Assembly (NCBI RefSeq): GCF_029784155.1
Contig: NC_073692.1
Location: 324,381,906 to 324,445,905 of the forward strand
DNA from: Uranotaenia lowii
Taxonomy: Eukaryota > Arthropoda > Insecta > Diptera > Culicidae
Direction of reading: 5' to 3'
DNA: 64,000 nt
This document shows positions 22,431-35,135 of this stretch, piece by piece (positions within the stretch are counted from its first letter, which is position 1; each line of letters opens with the position of its first letter). The notes beneath the pieces were generated by a model. The model was given only the letters and a program-made list of their open reading frames with translations. It was not told where the DNA came from and did not search any database. A program made the position numbers and the translations under genes.

Positions 22431-23404
22431 ATTTGTTGTATGAGCAAAATATACAGTAGAACTTTGTTTAATTGAGCTTCAAAGTTCAAACAAGACCCAT
22501 ACCAAACGCCTGGATGGTATGCAAAAGCAGAGCAAAAGAATTGGTTTATAAATCCATTTTATGACATCTGAGGTTTCACTTATGCGAGGTGTTCCTTCCC
22601 CCGACTACCTCGGGGGTAGCTGGGTTCTTGTACAGTTAAAAACTCACAAAATGTTTCTTATAAATTTCATGAGTGGGATTGGGTATGTACATATTTCAGA
22701 ATGGGGGTAGGCTTAATAGCCTAATGTACATATTTATTTTAAGCATAAAATTTATAACCGAGGTAAAAAACATTAATGGCGACTTTTCTAGGTTTTGTAA
22801 AATAAAAATTGGTTAAGGTATTATTATGCAATTTCGTATATTTTTCGATCTATAAAAAAAAATTTCCATTCACTTAAGTCCGAAGCAGAAACGATTCAAT
22901 GTGAAAGTATAAAAATCAATTCAATAATATTGAAAGCAGTTAACTTTAAAATGGTTTTACCGAAAATTTAAATATTTTTAAAATGTCTAATAATTTTAAC
23001 TTATCAAGTCATAAATAACTTGAGCAGAGATTAATGTTCTATCGTGTAACTTGAAAATAGTCCACATTAGGCAACGGTTGCGTTTATTTGGTGGAGCAGG
23101 TGGCAGCAAAGAATTTTTATTGGTATGCTTGAAAACCATCCATAGTCACCCGAACAAAATTCGAGACCTTCAATTGGTAGCAGCAACTTAAATAGCTTAT
23201 TGTGGGTAAGGCATTAATGCGCACTTTATGACGTAATTTAGTAGATTTAACGTTTTAAGTCAGTGCAGCATACCTGTAGAAACTCTGCAAAAAAAAAATG
23301 TAGTTTCACTGTTACTACAATACCGTAACATGATTTCTTTTCCAGAATAACATAACAAACTCATTGGACATATACACAGTTTCACTGGTCCAATCATGAA
23401 AATA
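22431..23404. other. AT-rich DNA with one GC hairpin
   Basis: CCCCCGACTACCTCGGGGG at 22598-22616 can form a short stem-loop. Otherwise nothing is recognised. Confidence 0.35.
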
Positions 23405-23412
23405 TTCACTAC

Positions 23413-23627
23413 CAGGGCTAGTACAGCTACGGGTGTGTAAAGATACCAAAGCACGGAATAAACCATCTTGTGACAGGTTATCGTAATGTTTACAAAAAGG
23501 AAGAGGCATTACCAACGAACTGTCACAATTTAGAGCTCCGTCTCCAACCTTCCACCATTGAGAAACTTTTGGTTACCCTTGCCTACTTTTTCTCAAACCG
23601 CTTACACCCGTAGCTGTACTCGTCCTG
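23413..23627. mobile_element. 215-bp hAT-type MITE
   Basis: The left end CAGGGCTAGTACAGCTACGG and the right end, as reverse complement, CAGGACGAGTACAGCTACGG match closely and continue GTGT. The flanks are TTCACTAC (23405-23412) and TTCACGAC (23628-23635), an 8-bp duplication with one difference. CAGG-type ends and an 8-bp duplication fit hAT. No transposase frame is present. Confidence 0.85.
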
Positions 23628-23635
23628 TTCACGAC

Positions 23636-24230
23636 GAAAGAAAACAAAATAATTATTGTTGTTTTCTAGAGTGCAATAGAGTGAAAGCATTGAAAGTCTA
23701 TATATGTAAGTATTTAATCAATTGAATTTGTCTTTCAACAAGTGAAAACTGAGTAGATTAAGTTCTAAATCGCTGCGTATTTTGATTTTCTAAATTTCTA
23801 GCAACGAGCACGAGAAACTTAATCCGAACGTTCAAGGCTTACCGGAGCAAGACGAATCTAAGCATCCGCAACAAAAACAGCTCATTAAAAAATGGAGCAA
23901 TGGAATGGTGTGCTCAAGGCTATTTTATTGGCCACAGGAAGGTTTGGTGCTGACATTTCGATGGTCAATTTGATTAGGAACAAACAGCAGGAACTTGACA
24001 GGTGATGCAGGTTAGTAAAATTTACAATGAACTTTTTTGAACCAAAGAATTACGACTTTCATACTTTGCTTCCAGATCATCTTTGTGGTGTCTATGCAAT
24101 CTTGCTGAAACAAAATTCACCAGTTCTTCGGAACAAAATGTTTATTCTGCTCGTTCTGCACCATCTCTTGAAGGGCAACCTATCTTGCATGCGTTTATCT
24201 GACGACGAAGCAATTTTTCGACAACCATAA
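23636..24230. other. Unassigned DNA
   Basis: A short plus frame (24027-24230) has no recognisable domain. Nothing else is supported. Confidence 0.4.
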
Positions 24231-24714
24231 TAGGGTGATTTGCCAATCGTTGTCCACTAACCCATCGTTGCACAGCATGACTTAAATTGTCAATATTTCA
24301 GCTGTTTTTCAACTTTTCCTCAAAAATAATACTGAATCATGTAATTCGGAATGTTTTCTGATGAAATAAAGCTTTTGTGATATTTTCTGCTGGTAAGTGT
24401 GCATCTTACGACACTTTTTATTTTTCTTGTTTTTTTCGCGCAGTTTTCGTGCTAATTGTTAACAAAAACCTTAACATTCCTTCTACGGCAAATAAGGTTT
24501 TTCGTCAGAACAAAACATTTTTCATATCAGTTTTCTATACGAAACGTTTGTTGGACAATTTTAACACAATGATTTTGAAAAAAAAATTTTATCCATACTT
24601 ATCCAGAAAATATGTTGGATCGTGCAACAATTGGTCCGCTCAATCTCCTTCTGCCCCATTGTTGTACATAGTTCCGCTGCCAAATTTGTTTGGAAATTTC
24701 AAATTTATAAATTC

Positions 24715-25925
24715 GTATACCTCCAATAACTTTGTTTGGTTGTACTTACAGCAAAAAAAAGCAATAAAATTTTTGGAAGCGATTGATTAAGTCCTAAATT
24801 ATAACAACGTGTTTTGAATTAGTAAGGAGGCTTGTACGGAATAATCCAAATTTTCATTCAAAACCCGTCAGAGATGTACTGAAAATTCAAAAAACATAAT
24901 TTTGTATTTTTAAAATATTTTTTGGTTCTTGCAATACATTGCATGTGAACAAAAACTAAACCTTACTTGTACCCAAGAAATGATATTCGTTGTCATACAA
25001 AATATTCAAAATATGTAAATATTTTTTAATTTTAGTGTTTTAACATCTCATTTGAAACCTGGTTAACTGGATGAAAATAAGACTCGCATTATACTGCTCT
25101 GCGTAACCAATAAGTGTGATGATTTAAAACTTTCGCAAATATATGTCATGAAATTTAATTGAAAGCTTCAGAAAGCAAATCCTGCAGTTTTACAATACTT
25201 TTCAATGGATTACGATTTTTTCTTTCGAAATGGTTAAAACTTTTTTCATGAAATACTTTGCTTCTTCTCATGCTGGCAAACAATTAATCTTAAGAAAGGG
25301 CCAAATCAAACATTTAAAACAAAATTCATTTCAAACTTATTTGAATTTCTTGTATATGCGAAAAGTTCTTCTTGCATACAAATTGGCATACAAAATTGAA
25401 CACGTTCATTGACTACATGCAACTAAAACAACTCGAATTGTCTATTGATATGACATGTTTTTTTTTCTGAATAAGTGGATATTTACGTTTAACTAGTAAT
25501 TTTAGTAAATTCTGTGCTTTAATTAATTATTTTCCACTCAGAATTTTCACATTTTTTGTACTCAATGTTGATTTTTAGTAATTAATTCAATAATTCAAAG
25601 ACACTTTATATATCCATAAGTTTATTTTTTCTACCGTCAAATCTTAAAAATGAAGTTTTGAAATTATTAAACTCGATGAAAAACTTATGTATGTATGAAA
25701 TTCGGGCAATGCATTGTCCGAAAAGTGTCAAAGTCAACTAAACTGCATTGGCTTTTAGAGACTACTTTTTTATCAGATTTATTTTGAAATCCTTTATCCC
25801 GACCATTCACTCAACATTTTATGCAAAGAATCTAAAAGCTGTTCTGAAAAAAATTGTTTCTCTAATTCCGAGACGACAAATCTTTAAAGAATTTTATTTC
25901 ATGTCAACAGCAATCCCCTTGATAT
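24715..25925. repeat. Dispersed repeat, copy 2 (inside the 2.98-kb element)
   Basis: It matches 9440-10240 in the same orientation with many substitutions and some extra sequence. It indicates either that copy 1 is an end-less member of this element family, or that both loci share an older insertion. Confidence 0.7.
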
Positions 25926-26810
25926 TGTTATGAATGTTGTCAGGAGGAAAACTATGATCCTTAATCCCAAAAACTAGAAGTCGAAGGTTGGAAGACCCGA
26001 AATTTTTATTATCTGACGTGCAATGTTCTCAGGAATTTGAATCTGCCGTCGAATTGCCGTCACTGGAGACATCTATGTGAAACTTTATTTGGCCCTTATC
26101 ATCCAGAAAAATAAACAGTCATAGCTTTGTGAACCTTAATTTAATCCAAAACAGTTTTTCAGTCGAAAAACTCTTGGGAAGCATTTCTATGAGATGTGAT
26201 TGTTTCCTGAAGATTGATGAAATGCTACAGAGGCTACATTAATTACAAATAAGCCCACTTATATGAAAAAGATATCAATTAACTTTTCGAAAAAAATTCT
26301 TATACAAAATTGTATATCATGAGCATAAATCAGTCAAACGATCTGAAACTTTGGGCGTGGTTGTGTCCATTTTCAAGTTTTAAATTGAGATTCATTATGT
26401 AAAAATCGATCGACTTGCAAGTGAGTCCTAAAACATTTGTTTTAAAAAATCGCATCTTCTTCATAGGGGTAAAAGGGGGCAAAACAGATCACGTTCTCTA
26501 ATCTTTTCACCTGTTAATAGCCACTTAAAAATTAAGCATTAAATATCTTTTAGTTCATTCTATGGGATTTTAAAGACATCAAATTTTATGTTGGTAGGAC
26601 ATATAAAGAAAAAGGCTCAACACTGGGCAAATTAGGTTAAATAGCACTCAAATGGCTTTGGGTAAATTAAGAAGTGGATTTGAGTTTCTGGGAAAGTTTC
26701 ACGTGTGATAAATGCTATTCCAGACACTCAAACCGGCGACTTTGTGTTTTTTTTGGGCCGAATTGGAATTGGAAAGCGCATTGGACGGTTTATATGAAAG
26801 AAACCCAGAA

Positions 26811-26836
26811 CCCCCCCACCCCCCCCCCCCCCCCCC
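26811..26836. repeat. Poly-C run
   Basis: It is 26 bases of C with one A at 26818. It is immediately followed by CTTTCATAAGGGGCCGTC..., which looks like a mutated MITE end. The tract length may be affected by assembly or polishing. Confidence 0.8.
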
Positions 26837-27215
26837 TTTCATAAGGGGCCGTCTAAAAATTAGATTGCATTTGAACTAGAAGTTCTCATAATAAGCTTCC
26901 GTCACAAATATCAGCATATTCGACCTCATGGTGACTGATTTTTAAAATGTGCAACCATTGGAAAAAATCGGACAACATTATGCACAACACAAAATTTGCC
27001 TGTGCAACTATTGGGCACAGACAAGCTGTTTTAAACGATTTTTTAAATTTTTTTTGTCACTTTTTTCAAACACTTGAATTTTTGGATCTTGTTGACCAAT
27101 CCTGTATGAGTGCATCGACAAAAAAAAATCGAGTGAATTTGGTTGAAATGACCAAAAAACAGCATAAACACCAAAATCATGTGCTTAGCTGTGCAACGAT
27201 TGGCAAATCACCCTA

Positions 27216-28750
27216 TTCAAATCTTCCCAGCAATCGGAGTAAGTATCTACCCTTTTTCGGTTGATCGAATGGTAAAATGAATATCGCGAATTATTTTCCT
27301 CCAGTCGGTTAGAAGATTATCTAATAGGTACGTCCATTGTGTCATTTGAAGTTAGCGAGTTTTGAATATCTTTAAACCATTTGAATTTTAAAAACAGAGC
27401 TTTATCTTTTTACCACGGATTTTTTTAAAGCCCTCCACACTCCCTCACACCAAAAAATTCATAAAAAATTAAGATTATTTTTTCTTTCCTCTGACTCCTT
27501 TGGATTTAGCAAACGCTTCATTTTGTTCACTTTCCATAGAAAATTTGGTAAAAAAATGTATTCATTGAAATCTGATGAATTTACACGCCTAGATGTAGAT
27601 AACGTTTAAGCTCTCGATGGGAAAATTAACAATCTTTCTTTAACTGGTGTGAACTTAGTAGAAACAATAACAAGTTATAGTTGGAGCATGACAGCTTTGA
27701 ATTTTAAGCCATGTTAGATTTCTTTCCTTTGTGATTTTCTGGGATTCAAAATAATAATCAGGGCTATGATGAGATCATATCACAACATTCAGTACCCTTT
27801 GTGCTTTGTAGTTGCTGAAGTTGAAATAAATAACTGAATCTACCTTTTTCTTCAATACAATGTAGACCAAATTGAATCTGGTACTCACTCCATAAGTCTG
27901 TCCAATGCACAGCAGGCGATATGTTTGCGAATTGTCTAAGATTAGGAAGTTGTTGGAAAGACTTACAATTTATTGTCTAGCAAATACAACGCTTGTAAAC
28001 TATATCGACTATTTTCTCTTACAAAAAAATCCGCTGCAGCTACCAAAACTGACTAGTGTGGACTAGGTCTAGGAAGCTTTTATTCTTCAGTAATTTTTCT
28101 CATCCCAATTTTATACGTTATCTATATTCAGGCGTTTTCGGTTATCAACCATAGATGGAATACACATATTTTGTTAAGTCTAAGATCAGGCGTTTATTTT
28201 TCGCATTTATTAAATAGAATTCATTATCTCATTTTAAAGGGATAAATGAAATCGAAACATCATCTGTAGGAAAATACTTTGGCGGTTATACATTTATTTC
28301 AGTTTGATACAGGAAATTAATAGAAAACATTAGAGAAATCGTACACTCGACGTATATTTAAACATCAATAGTTGACTATTTCAAACTATAACTTTCGAAG
28401 TAGTTCGTGGTAAGTACACCATCATTTGTACAGAAGTGATAATTAAACATGAATTTTGTGTGCTGTTAAGAAAAACAAAATTTCCTTATAAAATCTCAGA
28501 CATGGTGCAAAACCGATTCTAAAATATGTATTTAAGATAATTGCAACATTAATTTATGTAATACATTAAACCAGACTAAGTATTGAAATAATATAATAAA
28601 TGAATTGCTGAAAATCAAATCAAAATTATGTATTCATATTAGATGTTATATACGTTGCATAAATAAAGGCGATTTTGGGTATGCATAAATATTTATCTCA
28701 AAAAGGATTGCGTACATAAGCGGAGGTGATTTTGTACTCGAGTAATGCTT
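27216..28750. other. AT-rich DNA, nothing recognised
   Basis: I found no coding signal or inverted ends in this 1.5-kb stretch. Confidence 0.4.
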
Positions 28751-29229
28751 CCGGAGCATATTTTTATGGCGAAAGAATACCTTATTTTGCTATCATGCCC
28801 TGAATATAAAATTTGTTATCATTTTGCCTGAATAAAGGTGATACAATACCAAAATTCGGGTGTCGTTTTCAAAGGAAAGATAGCACAGTGATACCAAATT
28901 TTGGCTTTAATAGAAGCTAAATGATGCCTACTTTGGCTGCGTTTAAAAACAGAATTTGATACCACAAATATGCCAAATTTTGGCTGTGAATAATACCTCA
29001 AAGTGGCCTCAGTATGCCCTCAAAACTCGTTTTGAAACGTTGGCTAAACAAGGTATCAATAAGGTTTCAATGAAACCTACACTTGACATTATTAAGGTAT
29101 CGATATATGAAAAGTGAGACCCAAATTTTGGCATTGTACCACCTTTATTCGGGCAAAATGATATCTTAATTTACTTTCAAGGCATGATAGCAAAATTAGG
29201 TATTCTTTTGCCATAAAAGTCTGCTCGGG
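28751..29229. mobile_element. MITE with long (over 100 bp) inverted ends
   Basis: The left side CCGGAGCATATTTTTATGGC and the right side, as reverse complement, CCCGAGCAGACTTTTATGGC begin inverted arms. The arms continue through AAAGAATACCT.ATTTTGC, TATCATGCC.TGA, TTATCATTTTGCC.GAATAA and GGTG.TACAAT. The centre holds more short dyads built from GCCAAATTTTGGC-like words. A second family member starts at 21966. The 60-aa minus frame at 28819-29001 is part of the arm. Confidence 0.8.
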
Positions 29230-32181
29230 TTATAAACCATGTAAAATATCTTTTATTGGTATGTAAAGCATTTAATAAAAACCATTTTACAACAAGTCTC
29301 CAGGACATCAACAAGCGTATTATATATCCAACTTATAAAACCACATTAAAATTTTCTGATATAATTTTTATTTGGCACTTTGAGACCCTATAAAACATTT
29401 TTAAATTAGAAAAAATATACGATTTGAAAATGTATATTAATACCTTCCAATGCACCCGTTTCGATTTATAGCATTCGTGTTCTTAAGCGATCATTACAAG
29501 TTGCTTGGGTTTTATACTTGCTAATAAACAGCTTGTCGTGGCGTCTATAAACCATTTATAAGGAACAAAAGCTTCTATAGACTGTAAGAGTTTCATTGAA
29601 GTTATTCGGTGGAATTATTTGTTTACAAAAGTGTCAACAATAGTATGTTTTTTTGGTGAAAATATGGGATAATCTGTATTCTCGCTTCTTCCGTGATAAA
29701 AAAAGGACCAAATTCATCAATCCAAATGTCTGAAAAATAAAAACACATTTTGCATTATTTATAATCTGCTGAGAGTAGTGTTATGAAATCTCAAGTGAAA
29801 GTGTTTTGTTTTCTCTGAGCCATATTAAATTGTGATTTTTCAAAAATATTAATCGCAAAATAATTTGTGGAAAGTATATAACGTGCTATGAAAAGAACAA
29901 ATGTAATATTGTACAATGGTTTTCAACTCAATAAAAAAAAAAGTAAAAACATTTTAAAAGTTATATTTAGTAGTAATTTACTATTCAACCGCAAACATCC
30001 TTTGAAACAAAAAGGTTTTATAGGGTACATGTATCATTCTTGTTTAAATATTTCTTAGAGAGGCTACAGACTTTTTGTATTTAAAATATTCCTTAAAATT
30101 GATTTTATAAAATCAATCCTAAAACAGCTTTGTTGGAATGACTCATAGATTGCTACATGGCTTTGCCGGTTTATAGAATTCCTTCAAGCTACTTTTTCAA
30201 ATTTCATAATCTTTTAAAAGACGAAATAGTTTTTAAAAGTCAATCAGTATGAATGGTAATTTTAAGAAAATATTATGGTTTTAAAGTGTTCTAATATGAC
30301 TATTAAGAATTTCGTACATTATTGACATTTTCATGATCAATAATGATAATTTTGGATGGCGGTTTTCTATTTTAGAAATGCTAAGAGTGAACTCGGGCAT
30401 CCTCAGGGCTGAGATAATATTTACAAATAGTTGAATGACCACAAAAAAAATTTTTAAAAGATTAAAAAAAAATATTATTTTTATCGGATTTTTATAACAT
30501 TTAGGCGCAGTTTACAGCAGGCCCATATTTTTTATTGGAATTTTCACAAACATATTTGCAGTGTTTAAGTTCAGTTAAAAAATTGTTTGGATTCGAGAAT
30601 GCAGATTACTAAACTAATATTGAATTTCCTCACAGAATGCAGATGAACAAATGAATGCTTTAGTTTTTTATTTGATTTGAATGAGATTAAAATATTAGAG
30701 CAGAATTATTTGTAGATTAAAATTATATAATAAATTGGTTTTATAAGCCAATTTCAGACAGAACCCAAAACGTTGATTACACAAGGTTTTATAATTTGCT
30801 CTATAAAGTTATTGCAGATGCCTTAAAATACTTGGTTGTTACGCTGGGGGGGGGGGGGGGGGGGGTTCCGAATATCAAATTTAGTGTGCAATAATAACAG
30901 TATCATGAATGATCAATGAAAACGGAAATTAACTACCAAAACCATCTTGCTACTTAAAACCATCATTGAAATTAAAAAAAAAAAAAAGACAAAAATGAAA
31001 TGAAACGGGAAAAAATTGATATTTTTTTTCAAAAAACTATATAAAGTTATTTCATAAAAAAAATAATCATATTAATTCTGTGTACAAAAAAACAAACAGA
31101 CTAAAAGTCTATAATCCATATTAATTATTTTAAATTATTTATGAAAAATTAATTAAAAATTATTTATGAAAAAAAAACTTGATTTTAAGGCAGCACAAAT
31201 TCAATATTTCAGGAACACAATAAAAGGAATACGAAATTTAAATAAAAATTGATATTTCATAGAAACTAGAAATAAAACTAAACGCGGGAGATTCAGTTCA
31301 CAAAAATTCAAGCAAAATATACAAATGTCATCACAAATTAAAAGAATTTCAATAAAAATTTACTTATTCAAAAAAAAAAAATACCCTAGGTTTGGTTCAA
31401 ATAACTTATTTAAAATTGATCTGTTTTAAAAAAAAATTTACCTTCGACAAACTGATCAACTAAACAACCCGCATGAAAAAAAAGGTTATGAATCTATCAA
31501 TTATTTTTCAGCTTATCAAGAATTCAGATCCTTTCCAGATATTTTAGTTTCCGAAATACAACGCTCTGAAAAAATTTAATTCTACCAATTTAGGACATTG
31601 TAATAGATAAGATAACAACTATTTCTGGCATCATTCAAGAAAGTCTTTTTGAGTATTTGGCAGCTTTGTTGAAGACACAAAACGATCCAATTTATGCTTT
31701 GAGAAAGTTCAAAGATTCCATTCGATTCAAATATTCAATATCTTCAAAATTTTCGTACTATGCAGAATTGGGGAAAATTGACAAAATGAAAACTTCGATA
31801 CATAATTATTTTCTCAGAAATCGAAAACTTGATCATTGAATTGTAGCCTTTTTTTCAAAACCTTCGTTATGATCACAAATTTGAATTATTTTAACCTATT
31901 TTCGAAAGTCATCTTGAATCATGAGATGAAAAGAATAAATAATAGATATTAAGTTGGTATCAGCGCCGCGAAATGATTCTAAATTTGATCTAAAATTTTT
32001 TGCACATAGGAAAAATGGGAATTTTGTTGCCTTGTGAAATCGATTTCAGTTTGGACTGAAGAAAGATTTTTCTATTCTTAGAGTGTTAAGTAATCCAAGT
32101 AAGAGTTGATTTTTTTAATAAACTTTTCCTGATATAAAAAAGTGCAAAGTTTATTTTCGGAATTTATGATAATTACATATA
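29230..32181. other. AT-rich DNA with recurrent TTTTATA words and a poly-G run
   Basis: This is about 3 kb without coding signal or identified ends. A 20-base G run lies at 30846-30865. Short words such as TTTATAGAATTCC and TTTATAAGCC recur but do not define a unit. Confidence 0.4.
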
Positions 32182-32638
32182 CAGACCCCGTTTGTTTTTG
32201 GCAACATCCGTTTTTGGCAAAATTGAACAGTTTATAGAAACAACATTACCTTTTAGTTTACGTTAAAACACCATAAATACCTTTTAATGTTCTAAAATGG
32301 TGATAAAATGCAACAATAAAAACAAAAGTTTGACAAAAAGATGAAAAATTCAAAAAGTAAAGAAAAAATCAAACAAAAGACTAAAAATGACAAAAAAATC
32401 AGCTAAAAAATGATGAAAAATGACAAAAACAGCAAATATGACAAATGAAAACAAACATTATAAACAAAATAATAAAATAAAAATAAAAAATGACTTCAAA
32501 TGGTCGGAAATTGACTAAAAATAACGTTTAAGAAAATAATAATAGTTATTTTGTAAAATTAACTGAAAAAAAGTTGAGAACATTCGATTTTGGCAACATA
32601 AAATGTACGGGCGTGTTGCAAAAATCGAACGGGGTATG
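32182..32638. mobile_element. 457-bp TA-flanked MITE
   Basis: The left end CAGACCCCGTTTGTTTTTGG and the right end, as reverse complement, CATACCCCGTTCGATTTTTG share about 21 of 25 bases through GCAACA. TA flanks both sides. The centre (about 32327-32462) is a stretch of degenerate TGACAAAAA/ATGAAAAATTC-type words, close in sequence to the 9-bp satellite at 59.3 kb. Confidence 0.8.
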
Positions 32639-33750
32639 TATTAGAATATGTATTTGAAATAAATCAAATTCGTTCAAATCATCATTCAAACTTATATCGA
32701 AACAACCCACATTTTTTAATTCAAATTGAAATTCAACGAGAAATTAAAAAAAATGGTAGAAAAGAAATAATTTAAATTTCATTTTGAAAAAACAAAGAAT
32801 ACAAAAAATTTGAAAACATGGCAGATCAAAATTTGGATCAAAAGTAACTATGTTCCTCGAATAGTTTCCCTCAATTTTCAAAAATGATCTTCAAAATCAT
32901 GGTTGATTTGAAAAAGGAGATTTAAAAAATAATTAAGACTATTTTTTTATTTTGAATCGCAGTTTCATAACTATTCTAATCTTCTAAAATTAATATTTTT
33001 CGAAGATTTAATCTGAATATTTAAAAAAAAAAAAATTTCCACTTTGAAACTCAAAAAATTAATGTTATCGAAGAAAAATGCCCTAATGGTTTTAATTCCT
33101 ATTAAAAAGAAAAAAAAATAATAAAAAAAATAATTTGAAAATCAATGCGGGATATGAATCACAAAGATTAGTTTGTCACAATTTTAGAAGGAATTTTCTG
33201 GAAGCAAATATCAAATTTAGTTTGTATTTTTTTTAATCCTTTCAAATGTGGAACTAAGCATTTAAAGAACAATAACATTAATGAATAGTTTGAGATTGAA
33301 ATTTATTCATTGAAAGATGTTTTTATCTGCAAAAAATGTTTCATGGTTTTATTCCATTTCTTCAATTATTCAAAGTGAATTTTGCGGTTTCTACTTATTG
33401 TTGCTCATTCGGTTGACTGTCTCGGGTGCTAAATATCTGTCACATGAATACAACATATGTCGATACATTGAACTAGGATCCCTTGAATGATTTTTAAAGT
33501 CATAAAAGTTGTTTTGTAATTGTAAACTTGCACACATCTCTAAAGCAAAACACATTTTAGAAGGGGTTTTTCTAAAAGACCAAATCTATTGCGTTTTTGT
33601 TTTTTTTAACTTTATTTCATAAACAAGGAAAATTGTCAGCCGGGACGATGCGTATAATTGAATTGTAATTAAAAAAATTGGTTACGATTTGTCAATATCA
33701 CATTTTATCGTAAAATGAAAAGCTTTGAGTCCAGACTGTTAGTCTTAGTT
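32639..33750. other. AT-rich DNA, nothing recognised
   Basis: No inverted ends or coding signal was found. Confidence 0.4.
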
Positions 33751-35131
33751 AGTCTTGATATGGGATAAAACTCCGCCGGAGTCGAGCAAATCTGGTGATA
33801 AATTTGTTAACACCTATTTAAAAACCCCTTTCTGGACCCATTTATATCCTACTGCTGTTTGGAAATATCATTTTAGCAAGAAAGTTTTAGTAGGTTACAA
33901 GAAATATTTCAATCAATATTTGTCACCCCTCCCTTCTTTCATGAGGAAATAGAAAAAGGGGGGTGGGATGGAGGTTGCCGAAATTACAGAAAAATTTATA
34001 ATTTCACAGAATTTTTGAGCAAATTTTCATCATAGAGTCTGTGTCACAGAAAACAGAATTTGAGAAAAATTCACAGATTTTACAAAATTTCGAAATTTCG
34101 GACCTTTTTCCAAAATAAATTTTTTTTGTTAATATAAATTTTGAATTATTTTGGAAAAAATAGAATTGTTATGTAAATAAATATTTCTTTAGTTAAAAAT
34201 AAAAAGTCGCAATTTGACATGAGTTAAGCATGAAATGGGTGAATAAAGCAACACAGAAAACCGTCACAGATTTTTTTTTTAAATCACAAAATGTCAGACT
34301 TTGTTTTTGTGAAAACACGGTAACTTTGGATGGAAATTCCAACAATTTTTTGAATAACTGAAAAACTTATCGAGTAAATGGAACCAAATTACCAACCGTT
34401 ACCGACCATAGATCCTAAGGTGGGATCTATTCGCCAATAACCACAAGTTCTAATACTTTCGGCTAAAACGAACCTGGTCGAATCTCCATCAGAGAGGGAG
34501 GAGGGCTCCTCTATTTTTTTTTACATAACTTGAAAACTATTCTAACAAATGGAATATGAAGGATATTTCTTTGAATATTTCATACCCCTCTCTTCATCCT
34601 TGAAATTTCTAGGGAAATAGGAAGGAGACTCCTATACAATTTTTGCACAAATCGACAATTTATTCTAGAAATGGGTGGTTTTGGGTACGAAAAAATGGGT
34701 TTAATTATTAGAAACGCCAACCTCAAGCAAGTGAGTGGGAATGGGAAAAAGAAGAGGTGGGGCTTCCATACAGTTTTTTTAGCATAAATTGATTATTTAT
34801 CAGTCAAAAAAGATCATTTTTTGTAAGAGAGATTGTTTGCTTACGAATAATATTGAATCCTTTTTTTTATTTGGAGTATGGAAAGAGAATTTTTTTCAAT
34901 ATTTTTTAACTCTCGGAAACATATAAAACAGATGGAGCCAAAAATTTTAAGATAACATGTTACAATGTTTTTATAAAAGTTTGTGAGCCCTCCCCACTTT
35001 CAAATAGGGAGAGGGTGTAGAGTTCGTAAAAACAAAACATATATTTTGGCATTATGAAAGAACTTATGAAATTACAAAAACTCAGTTAAAACTTCAGATC
35101 TTCAAATTCAAATTTAAAGATCATGTTTCAC
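33751..35131. mobile_element. Degenerate Helitron-like body
   Basis: Within 34760-35115 the order AGCATAAAT, TTATCAGTCA, GTTTGC.TACGAATAAT, CCTTTTTTT and CAGATCTTCAA matches the Helitron at 39745-39880. Several pieces of G-rich text (GGGGGGTGGG, GGGAGGAGGGCTCC) resemble the G-rich parts of Helitron heads nearby. The termini are not visible. A MITE (33973-34326) is nested in it, and a TTAA-flanked MITE follows at 35136. Confidence 0.55.
33973..34326. mobile_element. GGTTGCCG-ended MITE, copy 1
   Basis: It starts GGTTGCCGAAATTACAG and ends CGGTAACTT. The flanks are GGGATGGA (33965-33972) and TGGATGGA (34327-34334), 7 of 8 matching. The interior repeats CACAGAATTT- and TCACAGA-like words. It is homologous to 55135-55499. 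Confidence 0.75.
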
Positions 35132-35135
35132 TTAA

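Larger units (their letters stand above)
24233..27213. mobile_element. 2.98-kb TIR element with TA target
   Basis: Both ends carry the same perfect 20-bp inverted repeat GGGTGATTTGCCAATCGTTG, and TA flanks each side (24231-24232, 27214-27215). A subterminal motif GTGCAACNATTGG recurs inside. No intact transposase is present: the largest frame (24377-24790, 137 aa) has no known domain, and a 105-aa frame (26947-27264) runs out through the right end. Ends and target suggest a Tc1/mariner-like or related superfamily. The interior contains repeat copy 2 (24715-25925) and a C-rich run near 26811. Confidence 0.85.

Noticed and set aside
24377..24790. 137-aa frame as the transposase of the 2.98-kb element
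   Set aside because: No DDE or DNA-binding motif can be seen and the composition is that of translated AT-rich DNA. The matching repeat at 9.4 kb does not keep the frame open.
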